Notes under the pieces: generated by a model
The model's input: the letters and a program-made list of their open reading frames with translations, nothing else
What the model was told of the DNA's origin: nothing
The model's database searches: none
Translations under genes and position numbers: made by a program
Assembly: GCA_035341665.1 (NCBI GenBank)
Contig: DAOQVR010000002.1
Coordinates: forward strand, 124,001 to 188,000
Length of the DNA stretch: 64,000 bases
Direction: 5' to 3'
DNA from: DAOQVR01 sp035341665
Lineage (GTDB): Bacteria > Chloroflexota > Anaerolineae > JAAYZQ01
Shown: piece by piece, positions 17,207 through 25,999 of the stretch
Layout: each line of letters begins with the position of its first letter
Numbering within the stretch: the stretch's first letter is position 1

Positions 17207-18124
17207 TTGTCCGAGCTTGGCTTGAGCATCCGCCCCGCCCGCGCCGATGACCGGGCCGCCATGGAGCGCATCTGCGCCCACACCTGGGACGACGGCGACT
17301 ATATCCCGTATGTCTGGGATCGCTGGCTGGCGGACGAGCTGGGGCCCCTGGTCGTCGGAGAGATCGAGGGCCAGGTCGTCGCACTGTGCAAAATCTCCTT
17401 CCAGACCCCCGACCAGGTCTGGCTTCAGGGCATGCGCGTGGACCCCGACCGCCGCGGGCGCGGCATTGGCCGGCGCTTCCTCGACTATAGCCTGGCCTAC
17501 GCCCACCGGCACGGCGCGCGCGTCGCCCGGCTGAGCACGAGCATCCGCAACACACCCGTGCACGCCATGGCGGCACGGGCGGGCATGGGGCGCATCGCCG
17601 TGCATGTCTTTTGGCAGGCCGAGGCGCTGCCCGGCGGCCCGCAGCCTCGCGTGCTCTCCCCCGGCGACCAGCCGGCCGTGGAATCATTCCTCCGCGCCAG
17701 CACCGTCCTGAAGGTCTGCCGCGGCGTCTACCAGTCCGGCTGGGAAAGCCTGGAGCTGACGCCGGATCGGTTGCCCCCCCTTCTGGAGCAGGGAAATGTG
17801 GTAGCAGCGGGCGGGCCGGACGCTCCCCCCGCGGCTGTGGCCCTGCTCACCGAGGACAAGGAGGACGAGGCGCTCTACTGCGGTTTTTCCGACGGCGAGC
17901 CGGCTGCGGTGCAGGAGCTGGCGACCGCACTGCGTGCCTACGCGGCGCAGCGCGGGGCCAAACAGGCGTGCGCGTGGCTGCCCGAGGTGGCCTGGCTCCG
18001 CGAGGCCTTCGCCCGGGCCGGCTATGCCTTTGGCGAGTGGCAGGGAGAGATGTGCCTCTACGAGCGTCGCTTCCCTCCGCCCGGCCCCCGCTTGGGCCAA
18101 GAGGAGGAGGATCGTGAGGGCTAG
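17207..18124 (+). CDS. GNAT family N-acetyltransferase
   Basis: A 305-residue protein with an N-terminal GNAT domain: LSIRPARADDRAAMERI at the start and the acetyl-CoA pyrophosphate loop VDPDRRGRGIGRRFLDYSL around residue 85, followed by STSIRNTPVHAMAARAGM. The C-terminal ~150 residues form a second, divergent domain, possibly a degenerate GNAT fold. Start codon is TTG at 17207 after GGAGGG. It overlaps the downstream glycosidase gene by 11 nt, implying one transcript. Acceptor substrate unknown. Confidence 0.85.
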   Translation: MSELGLSIRPARADDRAAMERICAHTWDDGDYIPYVWDRWLADELGPLVVGEIEGQVVALCKISFQTPDQVWLQGMRVDPDRRGRGIGRRFLDYSLAYAHRHGARVARLSTSIRNTPVHAMAARAGMGRIAVHVFWQAEALPGGPQPRVLSPGDQPAVESFLRASTVLKVCRGVYQSGWESLELTPDRLPPLLEQGNVVAAGGPDAPPAAVALLTEDKEDEALYCGFSDGEPAAVQELATALRAYAAQRGAKQACAWLPEVAWLREAFARAGYAFGEWQGEMCLYERRFPPPGPRLGQEEEDREG

Positions 18125-19847
18125 GCGGCCACCCATGCGCCCTCCGTCCAGAGCGTTGTGGCTCGGCCTGGCGCTGGCCGCGCTGGCTGCCGTCCTGTTC
18201 CTGACCCAGTCACACTGGCGGGCCTTCCTCTTCGGAGTGACCGGCGAAGAATCGCTGCCTGCCCAGCTGCGCGGCGGCTTTGAGTGGCTGGGCAACCTGA
18301 CACGGCCGCGCCTCGAGACGCAGGACATGGTCCCGGTGAACCACACCGGCATGAGCCCCTATGGCGTCAACGTCTTCCTGGAGCAGGAGGTCGAGCCGGC
18401 CAAGCGCGAGCAGTCCGTGAGGATGGTCGCCGAGGCCGGCTTCCACTGGATACGCCAGGAGTTCCCCTGGGAGGACATCGAGATACACGGCAAGGGCGAT
18501 TTTGAGGATCGCCGCCACGAGCCCTACCGCTCGGCCTGGGAGAAGTACGACAACATCGTCGACCTGGCAGACCAATATGGCCTCGAGATCATCGCCAGGC
18601 TCAGCAACCCGCCCGCCTGGAGCCGGGCCGCCGGCGACGAGACGGGCACCTTCGGCCCACCCGACAACCTGGAAGACTATGGCAATTTCGTCGAGCAGGT
18701 GGTCCGCCGCTACCAAGGGCGCATCCACACCTACCAGATCTGGAACGAGCCAAACATCTACCCCGAGTGGGGCGAGCAGCCCGTCAGTCCAGAGGGGTAT
18801 ACTGAGCTGCTGAAGGTGGGCTACACCCGGGTCAAGGGCGCCTGCCCCGAGTGCATCGTCATTTCCGGGGCGCTCGCCCAGACCATTCCACTCGGCCCGC
18901 GCGACCTGAACGACTTTATCTTTCTGCAGCGGATGTACGCCGCTGGCGCGGCAGACTACTTCGACGTCCTGTCCATCCAGGGCTACGGGCTCTGGTCAGG
19001 GCCAACCGACCGCCGGATGCGGCCGCGTGTCCTCAACTTCTCAAGGCCCCTCTACATCCGCGACATCATGGTCCAGAACGGCGATGCCGACAAGCCGATC
19101 TGGATCACCGAGATGAACTGGAACGCCTCTCCGGAGGAGATGCCCAACAAGCCCTTCGGCTCAGTCACCCTGGAACAGCAGGCACGCTACGCCGTCCTGG
19201 CCTATCGCCGCGCCCAACAGGAGTGGCCCTGGGTGGGCGTCGTCTGCACCTGGTACTTCAAGCGCGCCACCGATACGGAGGTGGACCAGCCGATGTACTA
19301 CTTCCGGCTGGTGGAGCCCGACTTTGCGCCCATGCCAGTCTACCATGCCCTGACCGAGCTCATGCACGAGACCCCGGCTCTCTACCGGGGCGCGCACCAG
19401 GAGGATCACTGGGCCCTGCGCTATAAAGGGGCCTGGGCGGAGCAGGCCGATGCGTCCGCAGAGCTGGGGGCCTACCGGGTAGCCGGATCGGCGGACGCCA
19501 CACTGAGCTTTGCCTTCGAGGGGACCGACCTGCTGCTCCGGCCCGATCGCGCGACCTCGGGCACGTGGAGCGTCACAGTGGACGGGGTCGACAAGAGCCT
19601 GGAGGTGACGCCCGGCGACTCTGTCTGGCTGGCACGCCGCTTGGCGCGGGGGAAGCACACCCTGACCCTGCAGGCCAGCGACAGCCGCCTGTCGGTCGAC
19701 AGCATCACGGTCTACAACCGGTCGCCTCTCATCCCCTGGCTCCTGGTAGCGGCCGCGCTGCTGCTGGTGGGAGCAGCGGTCCACCTTCTCAGGTCAGTGC
19801 GGCGGAATCCGCCCCTTCCGGGCGCCTTCCGCCGGGTGCAGCCATGA
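18114..19847 (+). CDS. Membrane-anchored clan GH-A glycoside hydrolase
   Basis: A 577-residue protein starting at GTG 18114 (GAGGAGGAGG directly upstream). An N-terminal signal anchor (LWLGLALAALAAVLFL) is followed by a (beta/alpha)8 glycosidase domain. The acid/base Glu is in WNEPNIYPEW (about residue 213) and the likely nucleophile Glu in ITEMNWN (about 333), an arrangement seen in GH39/GH5-like families. A C-terminal beta-sandwich and a final transmembrane helix (IPWLLVAAALLLVGAAV) follow. It overlaps the GNAT gene upstream and shares ATGA with the GT39 gene downstream, so glycan cleavage and synthesis functions are co-expressed. Confidence 0.88.
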   Translation: MRARRPPMRPPSRALWLGLALAALAAVLFLTQSHWRAFLFGVTGEESLPAQLRGGFEWLGNLTRPRLETQDMVPVNHTGMSPYGVNVFLEQEVEPAKREQSVRMVAEAGFHWIRQEFPWEDIEIHGKGDFEDRRHEPYRSAWEKYDNIVDLADQYGLEIIARLSNPPAWSRAAGDETGTFGPPDNLEDYGNFVEQVVRRYQGRIHTYQIWNEPNIYPEWGEQPVSPEGYTELLKVGYTRVKGACPECIVISGALAQTIPLGPRDLNDFIFLQRMYAAGAADYFDVLSIQGYGLWSGPTDRRMRPRVLNFSRPLYIRDIMVQNGDADKPIWITEMNWNASPEEMPNKPFGSVTLEQQARYAVLAYRRAQQEWPWVGVVCTWYFKRATDTEVDQPMYYFRLVEPDFAPMPVYHALTELMHETPALYRGAHQEDHWALRYKGAWAEQADASAELGAYRVAGSADATLSFAFEGTDLLLRPDRATSGTWSVTVDGVDKSLEVTPGDSVWLARRLARGKHTLTLQASDSRLSVDSITVYNRSPLIPWLLVAAALLLVGAAVHLLRSVRRNPPLPGAFRRVQP

Positions 19848-22222
19848 GCCGCCGCGCGCTGCTCCACGCGCTCCTCCTGGCGTCCGTCCTCCTCCTGGCA
19901 GCCGCACTGCGCTTCTACAGGCTAGACCACCAGAGCCTGTGGAACGACGAGGGCACGAGCGTAGCCATGGCCCAGCGCGACCTCCAAACCATCGCCCGCA
20001 ACGCCGCGGCGGACATCCACCCGCCTCTCTACTACGTGCTCCTCAGCCGGTGGGTTCGGGTGCTCGGCACGGGAGAGGCAGCCGTACGCTCGCTCTCGGC
20101 GCTGCTGGGCGTCGGGCTCGTGGCGCTCACCTACGCGCTCGGGCGCCTATTGCTTGGGCTGCGGCCCGCGCTGGCAGCCGCGTTTCTGGCAGCCATCAGC
20201 CCTTTTCAGGTCTATTACTCCCAGGAAGCGCGCATGTACATGCTGCTCGCGGTCCTCGCGGCCGGCGCGGTACTGGCCCTCGCCCGCTGGGTCCGGCGGC
20301 CCACATGGCAGGCCCTGGCAGCGCTCGTGCTGCTGGAGGCGGCCGGGCTCTGGACGCACTACTCCTTCGCCTTTGTCGCCTTGGCACTCAACCTGGCGTT
20401 TCTTCTCTCCCTGCGGCGCGGGACACTGCAGCAGTTGGTGCCGTGGGGCGCCTCACAGGTGGCTGCCCTCCTTCTCTTTGCCCCATGGCTCCCGGTGGCG
20501 CTGCGCCAGGCAGGGGGATGGCCCGGCCGGGTCGACGCGGCCGCCTTGCCGGCCCTGGCAGATGCCTGGCGATGGCTCGTCTTCGGACCGGCGATCGCGA
20601 CCCGTGTGGTCCTGGCCTGGGTTGTCGTGTCGGCCATCCTGGTATTGGCCGGGTGGGCCCTGATTGGGCGGCAGCCCGACCGGTCGGAGCGCCCTCTGCC
20701 CAGCCCTCCCCTCGGCCGGTGGGCCGCACGGTGGCCTGCGCATCTCTTGCTGCTGTGGCTGGGCGTGCCCTTGGCACTGATCTTTGCACTCGGGCTCTAC
20801 CGCGAAGCATATCTCAAGTTCCTCCTCGTCTGCTCGCCGGCTGTCCACCTCCTGCTGGCTTCTGCCCTGACGTGGCCCCCGACCGGCCGGCCGCCCACAC
20901 TGGGCGGTAGGGCGATGCTGCCTGGCGTCCAGGTGCTCCTCGGCACAGGTATTGTCCTCTTGAGCTGCGTTGCGCTGCGGAACTACTTCCTCGAGCCGGC
21001 CTACGCCCGGGACGACTACCGAGGCATCGCCTCGTACGTCGAGGCAATGGGCCGCCCCGGGGACGCCATCCTGCTCAATGCGCCAGGCCAACAAGAGGTG
21101 TTCGGCTACTACTATCAGGGGGACCTGCCCGTGCGCCCGCTGCCCCAGGGCCGGCCGCTGGACCCAACGGCGACGGAGGCCGCCCTGGAGGAGCTGGCGG
21201 GGCCGGGCGGCCGTATCTTTGCCGTGCTCTGGGCTACGGACGAATCGGACCCCGGCCGCTTCGTCGAGGGTTGGCTGGACGGCCACACCTACAAGGCGCT
21301 CGACTCCTGGTACGGCAACGTGCGCCTGGCGCTCTATGCCGTTCCGGAGCAGACACCCTCCCTACCCGGCGTGATGCTCGACGTCCCCCTGGCAGACCCT
21401 TCGTCTGGCGACGAACTCGCGCTGGTGGGCTACAGCCTCCCCCAGCAGACGCTGGCGGCAGGCGATATCGCCCAGTTCAGCCTCTTCTGGCAGGCTTCCC
21501 GCACCCCGGCGCGCCGCTACAAAGTCTTCGTCCACCTGCTCGACGAGGCAAGCCACATCGTCGGCCAGTACGACGGCGAGCCGGGCGGCGGCGCACTGCT
21601 GACGACCCTCTGGTCACCGGGCAGCCTCGTGGCGGACCACCTGGGTGTCGCCATTCACCCCGCCACGCCGCCCGGCAAGTACCGCGTCGAGGTAGGGCTG
21701 TACGATGCCGAGACGGGCCGGCGGCTGGCAGCACCCGACGGTGCCACGCAGCTGTGGCTCGAGCCCTTGGAGGTCTCGCGCCCGGCGGCACCCGCACCTG
21801 CTGCGGCGCTTGGAAAGAGAACTGTGTCCAAGGGCGACTTTGGCGCGCTCCGCCTGCTGAGCTACGACGTCTACAGGCTCGGCTCCTCGGCGGGCAGCCA
21901 GGATGCCCTGCGCCCGGGGGATCTGCTCCACCTGGATCTCTACTGGCAGGCCGATGTGCAGCCTGAAGGTGACTGGCAGGTGCAGGTCGGACTGGTAGAC
22001 AGCAACGGAGCTCAAGTCGGACAGGTCTCAGCCCCGCCGGCGACCGGCTTCCCGACGCGCCGCTGGCAGGCCGGGGATACCTGGCGCGGCCAGGTCGATC
22101 TGCCGCTCGCCGGCGAGCTGAGGCCGGGACGCTACCAGCTGAGCATCGTGGCCTTCCCACCCGGCGGCAAGCCCGCCGAGCCCCTGCTGACGGATGACGT
22201 GCGGGTCGAGGCGCCCCAATGA
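19844..22222 (+). CDS. GT39-like membrane glycosyltransferase with beta domains
   Basis: A 792-residue protein. ATG 19844 overlaps the previous stop as ATGA. The N-terminal half has about ten transmembrane helices and the ArnT/PMT-like first-loop signature LWNDEGTSVAMAQ with Asp-Glu, then DIHPPLYYVLLSRW and SQEARMYML. This class uses lipid-linked sugars on the outer membrane face. The C-terminal ~280 residues hold two beta-sandwich modules with the recurring pattern SLFWQASRTPARRYKVFVHL and LDLYWQADVQPEGDWQVQV. Acceptor unknown; neighbours suggest surface polysaccharide or protein glycosylation. Confidence 0.85.
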   Translation: MSRRALLHALLLASVLLLAAALRFYRLDHQSLWNDEGTSVAMAQRDLQTIARNAAADIHPPLYYVLLSRWVRVLGTGEAAVRSLSALLGVGLVALTYALGRLLLGLRPALAAAFLAAISPFQVYYSQEARMYMLLAVLAAGAVLALARWVRRPTWQALAALVLLEAAGLWTHYSFAFVALALNLAFLLSLRRGTLQQLVPWGASQVAALLLFAPWLPVALRQAGGWPGRVDAAALPALADAWRWLVFGPAIATRVVLAWVVVSAILVLAGWALIGRQPDRSERPLPSPPLGRWAARWPAHLLLLWLGVPLALIFALGLYREAYLKFLLVCSPAVHLLLASALTWPPTGRPPTLGGRAMLPGVQVLLGTGIVLLSCVALRNYFLEPAYARDDYRGIASYVEAMGRPGDAILLNAPGQQEVFGYYYQGDLPVRPLPQGRPLDPTATEAALEELAGPGGRIFAVLWATDESDPGRFVEGWLDGHTYKALDSWYGNVRLALYAVPEQTPSLPGVMLDVPLADPSSGDELALVGYSLPQQTLAAGDIAQFSLFWQASRTPARRYKVFVHLLDEASHIVGQYDGEPGGGALLTTLWSPGSLVADHLGVAIHPATPPGKYRVEVGLYDAETGRRLAAPDGATQLWLEPLEVSRPAAPAPAAALGKRTVSKGDFGALRLLSYDVYRLGSSAGSQDALRPGDLLHLDLYWQADVQPEGDWQVQVGLVDSNGAQVGQVSAPPATGFPTRRWQAGDTWRGQVDLPLAGELRPGRYQLSIVAFPPGGKPAEPLLTDDVRVEAPQ

Positions 22223-22238
22223 GCCTTCGGAGCGAAGC

Positions 22239-23228
22239 ATGAGAGTCTCTGTTATCGCCACTGTGCTGAACGAAGGCCCGTCCATCGAGCGGCTTCTGCA
22301 ATCGCTCGCCGGACAGACCCTCCCACCCGACGAGGTCGTAATCGTCGACGGCGGCTCGACCGACGACACGCTGCCGGTACTGCAGTCGTGGGCCACAGAA
22401 GGCCGCCTCCCCGTCAAGATCGTCATCCGGCCGGGGGCCAATATCTCCCAAGGGCGCAACGCCGCAGTCGCCGCCGCCTCGGGCGACGTGATCGCCTCCA
22501 CAGACGCCGGCGTGCGCCTCGAGCCAGGATGGCTGGAGGCACTGGTCGCGCCCTTCGAGGGCGAGGAAGGACCGCACGTGCGGGTGGTCTCCGGCTGGTT
22601 CGTCGCCGACCCACACACCCTCTTCGAGACGGCCATGGGAGCCACCGTGCTGCCGCGCCGGCGAGAGGTCAGGGTCGCCACCTTCCTGCCCTCCAGTCGC
22701 TCAGTGGCGTTCCGCAAGTCCGCCTGGGATGCAGCAGGAGGCTACCCCGAGTGGCTCGACTACTGCGAGGACCTCGTCTTTGACCTGAAGCTGCGCGAGC
22801 TATATGGGACCTTCCCCTTCGAGCCCATGGCGAGGGTGTACTTCCGCCCGCGAGGCAGCCTGACCGCCTTCTGGAAGCAGTACTACCGCTATGCGCGCGG
22901 GGACGGCAAGGCCGACCTGTGGCGCAGGCGACACGCCATCCGCTACCTGACCTACCTGGTGCTGTTCCCAGGGCTCGTGGCACTGGCAGTGCGCCATTCG
23001 CCGCTCTGGTGGCTGGCTCTGGTCCTGGGCGCCCTGGCCTATACGGCGACACCCTACCGGAGACTGTGGGGGAGCCTGGCCGGCCACGCCTGGCCCGACC
23101 GGATCAAGGCACTGCTCCTGGTGCCGGTCATCCGCGTCGTGGGGGACTGCGCCAAGATGGTAGGCTACCCGGCAGGGCGGCTGTGGCGTTGGCAGAACCG
23201 TGGGCGGGCCGAAATCCACTGGCGCTGA
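22239..23228 (+). CDS. Family 2 glycosyltransferase
   Basis: A 329-residue GT-A fold enzyme: VSVIATVLNEGPSIERLL at the start, VIVDGGSTDDT near residue 35, the metal-binding-like TDAGVRLEPGWLEAL near 90, and YCEDLVFDLKLRE in the acceptor region. C-terminal hydrophobic helices suggest membrane association. It follows the GT39 gene by 16 bp and ends the glycosyl operon. Likely transfers a sugar from a nucleotide donor to a lipid or polysaccharide acceptor. Confidence 0.9.
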   Translation: MRVSVIATVLNEGPSIERLLQSLAGQTLPPDEVVIVDGGSTDDTLPVLQSWATEGRLPVKIVIRPGANISQGRNAAVAAASGDVIASTDAGVRLEPGWLEALVAPFEGEEGPHVRVVSGWFVADPHTLFETAMGATVLPRRREVRVATFLPSSRSVAFRKSAWDAAGGYPEWLDYCEDLVFDLKLRELYGTFPFEPMARVYFRPRGSLTAFWKQYYRYARGDGKADLWRRRHAIRYLTYLVLFPGLVALAVRHSPLWWLALVLGALAYTATPYRRLWGSLAGHAWPDRIKALLLVPVIRVVGDCAKMVGYPAGRLWRWQNRGRAEIHWR

Positions 23229-23240
23229 GCCGGGCGTAGC

Positions 23241-23438
23241 TCACTCCCGGCTCTCGTCAGCCCGTTCCTCGTACCATTCGTCCTCGTCGGGCCATTCCAT
23301 GGCCCAATCGAGCTCCAGGGGCTCCAGCGAAATCACCTCGAGCTGCGCGTCGCAGTAGGGACACAGCAGCTTCTGCATCAGCCTTGGGTGGCTCAGGCTG
23401 AGCCGGGCGTCACAGTCGGGACAGGTACCGGTTGCCAC
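23241..23438 (-). CDS. LysW-like zinc-ribbon mini-protein
   Basis: A 65-residue acidic protein starting at GTG 23438, with AGGAGGAG about 10 nt upstream. It has two CxxC pairs (CPDCDARL and CPYCDAQLEV) and then ISLEPLELDWAMEWPDEDEW, closely following the amino-group carrier protein LysW. Canonical LysW ends in EDWGE with a C-terminal Glu that carries the substrate; this protein ends in Glu too but in a different context (ADESRE), and no lysine/arginine genes are nearby. It may be a carrier or adaptor for another pathway. Confidence 0.75.
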   Translation of the reverse strand: MATGTCPDCDARLSLSHPRLMQKLLCPYCDAQLEVISLEPLELDWAMEWPDEDEWYEERADESRE

Positions 23439-23472
23439 GGGATGGTCTTCTCCTCCTCTTTCTTCACGCAGT

Positions 23473-23501
23473 AGAATAGCCCGAAGGCGATCACAAGTCA
23501 A
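23473..23501 (-). promoter_or_regulatory. Promoter of LysW-like gene
   Basis: Minus strand TTGACT, 17-bp spacer, TATTCT, about 35 bp before GTG 23438. Confidence 0.7.
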
Positions 23502-23554
23502 GGCGAAGGCAACCCGGTCAGGAAGTTGCTCTCTCCTAGGGCACTCGTGGCGCC

Positions 23555-23583
23555 TTGTGCTACCGATGCGTAGGTGATAGAAT
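23555..23583 (+). promoter_or_regulatory. Candidate promoter upstream of PA14 gene
   Basis: TTGTGC, 17-bp spacer, TAGAAT. It would give a 215-nt leader that includes the repeat at 23613-23679. Confidence 0.5.
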
Positions 23584-23612
23584 GGCCTATGGCAGCCACG
23601 GATGGTCGATAA

Positions 23613-23679
23613 TTGTTTCTGGGATTTCGGCCATTTCGGGATAGTACCCTTAAAAACGTGGCACAGTGTCACAGTTCGC
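23613..23679 (+). repeat. 65-bp palindromic dispersed repeat, copy 1
   Basis: Matches the reverse complement of 50921-50985 over about 65 bp. Shared blocks are TTTCTGG, ATTTCGGGATAGTACCC and CACAGTGTCA-AGTTCG. The core is a palindrome around GATAGTA. Located in the leader of the PA14 protein gene. Confidence 0.75.
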
Positions 23680-23804
23680 GAACCCTATGCAGGGGCACCT
23701 CCGGGAACCATTTCGCGGCATCCTGCGTCTATCTGGTGAGAGAGCCGGCCCTGCGAGGGCTGGCAGCGACGTACTTTCCGAGAAGAAGTAGATGGAGGTG
23801 TAAC

Positions 23805-25085
23805 ATGTCCAGGCGCATTGTTTTCTCGTTGGCAGTCATTGCCGCGCTGCTTTTGCCAGGCGCGGCCCTAGCCGAAGGTCCCATCAGCCCCGACCATTCC
23901 GACCCAACGTGGGCGGCTTCCTACTGGAACAATGTGGACCTGTCTGGCACACCTGTCCTCGAGCGGGCAGAGGCCGACCTCAGCTACAACTGGGGATACG
24001 GCTCTCCAGATCCCGCGGTAGTCAACGATTACTTCTCCGCACGCTGGACTCGCTACCTCTACATGGAGCAGTCCGGCACCTACCGGTTCACGGTCACAAG
24101 CGATGACGGCGTCCGCGTCTTTGTCGACGACGTCCAGATTATCAACGGGTGGTGGGACCATGCGGCCCAGACCTTCACGGCAGACCGCACGCTCGGTGCA
24201 GGGCACCACATGGTGCGCGTCGAGTTCTACGAGCGCGCCGGCGTGGCCGTCTGCCAGTTCTCCTGGACCCAGGTCGTCCCCATCAGCAACTGGCGTGGCG
24301 AGTACTACAACAACAAGAACCTGAGCGGCTCGCCCGCCCTGGTGCGCGACGATGCCAGCATCAACTTCGACTGGGGTTCTGGCTCGCCCGCTGGGGGCAT
24401 CAATGCCGACCTCTTCTCGGTCCGCTGGACGCGCACCGTGAGCTTTGCGGCCGGCAACTACACCTTCTCGGCAACGGTCGACGACGGGGTGAAGCTCTGG
24501 GTGAACAACCACCTCCTGATCGACAAGTGGAGCGATCACGCCCGCACAACCTTCACCGGCACCATCTACCTGCCCGCGGGCAGCATCCCGCTCAAGATGG
24601 AGTACTACGAGAACACCGGCGTGGCCGAAGCAAGGCTCTCCTGGAGCCAGGGCGGTGGCCCGGGCGAGGTGATCGTGGACGACAAGTCGGCCGGCTTCCA
24701 GAAGGGCGGCTCGCCCTCGAGCTGGCGCATCGCCTACGAGGGCTACAACGGCCGCCTCTACTGGACCAAGAACAACGACTATGTCCGCCCCAACTACAAC
24801 TGGGCACGCTGGTATCCCAGCCTGACCGCCGGCAAGTACGAGGTGTACGTCTACATCCCATTCAAGTACACGACCACGGCCAAGGCACGATACTGGGTCT
24901 CCCACCGCGATGGCATGACCCTGCGCGTCGTCAGCCAGTCGGCCAACGGCGACAAGTGGGTTTCGCTCGGCACCTACTGGTTCCGGGGCACCAACATGGA
25001 CTATGTGTCGCTGTCCGACGTCACGTACGAGCCCTATCTTTCGAGATTGATCGCCTTTGACGCGGTCAAGTGGGTCAAGCGGTAA
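23805..25085 (+). CDS. Secreted protein with two PA14 domains and a golvesin-like C-domain
   Basis: A 426-residue exported protein with a signal peptide (IVFSLAVIAALLLPGAALA). Two PA14 carbohydrate-binding beta-barrels occupy roughly residues 32-155 and 160-285; both show the YRFTVTSDDGVRVFVDD / YTFSATVDDGVKLWVNN signature with the Asp-Asp pair used for calcium-dependent glycan binding. The last ~135 residues resemble the golvesin/xanthan-lyase C-terminal module (YEVYVYIPFKYTTTAKARYW). It likely binds surface glycans. ATG 23805 has GGAGGTG just upstream. Confidence 0.88.
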   Translation: MSRRIVFSLAVIAALLLPGAALAEGPISPDHSDPTWAASYWNNVDLSGTPVLERAEADLSYNWGYGSPDPAVVNDYFSARWTRYLYMEQSGTYRFTVTSDDGVRVFVDDVQIINGWWDHAAQTFTADRTLGAGHHMVRVEFYERAGVAVCQFSWTQVVPISNWRGEYYNNKNLSGSPALVRDDASINFDWGSGSPAGGINADLFSVRWTRTVSFAAGNYTFSATVDDGVKLWVNNHLLIDKWSDHARTTFTGTIYLPAGSIPLKMEYYENTGVAEARLSWSQGGGPGEVIVDDKSAGFQKGGSPSSWRIAYEGYNGRLYWTKNNDYVRPNYNWARWYPSLTAGKYEVYVYIPFKYTTTAKARYWVSHRDGMTLRVVSQSANGDKWVSLGTYWFRGTNMDYVSLSDVTYEPYLSRLIAFDAVKWVKR

Positions 25086-25094
25086 AGGCAACTC

Positions 25095-25124
25095 CACCGG
25101 CCGGGCCGCTGGGCCCGGCCGGTG
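25095..25124 (+). terminator. Hairpin after PA14 gene
   Basis: Perfect 13-bp GC-only stem (25095-25107 with 25112-25124), 4-nt loop, no T-tract. Confidence 0.6.
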
Positions 25125-25147
25125 CTCTCTGCGCCTATCCTTCAATA

Positions 25148-25296
25148 GGGGCTGTCCAAAAACGATCATTCCGAGGGAGCGCAGCGACCGAGGCACGCCC
25201 TGAGGTACGAAGGGAATCTCTGATTCCGCCTGACACGCAAAGTCACACGCATCGCTGCGCTCGGCATGGCAGGTCGTGTGCTTTCTGGACAGCCCC
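25148..25296 (+). repeat. Dispersed GGGGCTGTC element, copy 2 (MITE-like)
   Basis: A 149-bp non-coding element with perfect 11-bp terminal inverted repeats GGGGCTGTCCA / TGGACAGCCCC. Its left ~75 bp match the minus strand of 1400-1475. No protein is encoded, so if mobile it depends on a transposase elsewhere. Confidence 0.75.
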
Positions 25297-25311
25297 CATT
25301 GACTTTCCTGC

Positions 25312-25340
25312 TTGCGGTCTGCTTTCCCCAGTGCTATAAT
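25312..25340 (+). promoter_or_regulatory. Promoter of HD hydrolase-DUF401 operon
   Basis: TTGCGG, 17-bp spacer, TATAAT, directly after the GGGGCTGTC element. Confidence 0.8.
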
Positions 25341-25402
25341 CCGCCCCCGCACGTGGGCGCAGGCCCGGCCCACCGGCGATCCGGGACTCACCAGAGGAAT
25401 GC

Positions 25403-25999
25403 ATGCCAGCCTATTCCGCACGCTACGAAGCCGCGCTGGTGCTTGCCATCCGCGCGCACCAGACCCAGGTGCGCAAGGGAACCGATATCCCCTATGCCAG
25501 CCACCCCGTCCACGTCTCCGTCATCCTGCAGAAGCACGGCTACCCGGACGATCTCGCCGTTGCCGGCCTGTTGCACGACGTCGTAGAAGACCAGGATGTC
25601 CCGATCGGCGCCATAGAAAGCGAGTTCGGCCCCGCTGTGGCGGAGATGGTGCTCGCCGTCACCGAGCTCAAGTCAGAGGGAGGCATCAAGCGCCCCTGGC
25701 GAACACGCAAGGAGGAGGCCCTCGCCCACATGCGCGCGGGCGGTCCCGCCGTTGCCGCTCTCAAGGCGGCCGACGTGCTGCACAACGTCCACTCGCTGGC
25801 TGCGCAGCTGCAGGGGGCCGGCGCCAGCGCCTGGTCCCACTTCTCCCGTGGTCCGGAGGATACGCTCTGGTACTACCGTAGCGTGGCCGATCTAGCCCGT
25901 GAGCACCTGGGGCCGGTTCCGCTGGTCGAGGAGCTGGCCCAGGCCGTCTCCGGCGTTGAGCGGATCGTCGCCGGCATGGAAGGTGCCCGCCATGATTGA
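25403..25999 (+). CDS. HD-domain hydrolase, MESH1/SpoT-like
   Basis: A 198-residue single-domain protein with the metal-binding set of (p)ppGpp hydrolases: HPVHVS around residue 34, LLHDVVED with the HD pair around residue 57, and LKAADVLHN near 125. No synthetase or TGS domain, so it resembles small alarmone hydrolases. It probably breaks down (p)ppGpp or a related nucleotide in the cytoplasm. It overlaps the following DUF401 gene by 8 nt, so the two are translationally coupled. Confidence 0.85.
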   Translation: MPAYSARYEAALVLAIRAHQTQVRKGTDIPYASHPVHVSVILQKHGYPDDLAVAGLLHDVVEDQDVPIGAIESEFGPAVAEMVLAVTELKSEGGIKRPWRTRKEEALAHMRAGGPAVAALKAADVLHNVHSLAAQLQGAGASAWSHFSRGPEDTLWYYRSVADLAREHLGPVPLVEELAQAVSGVERIVAGMEGARHD

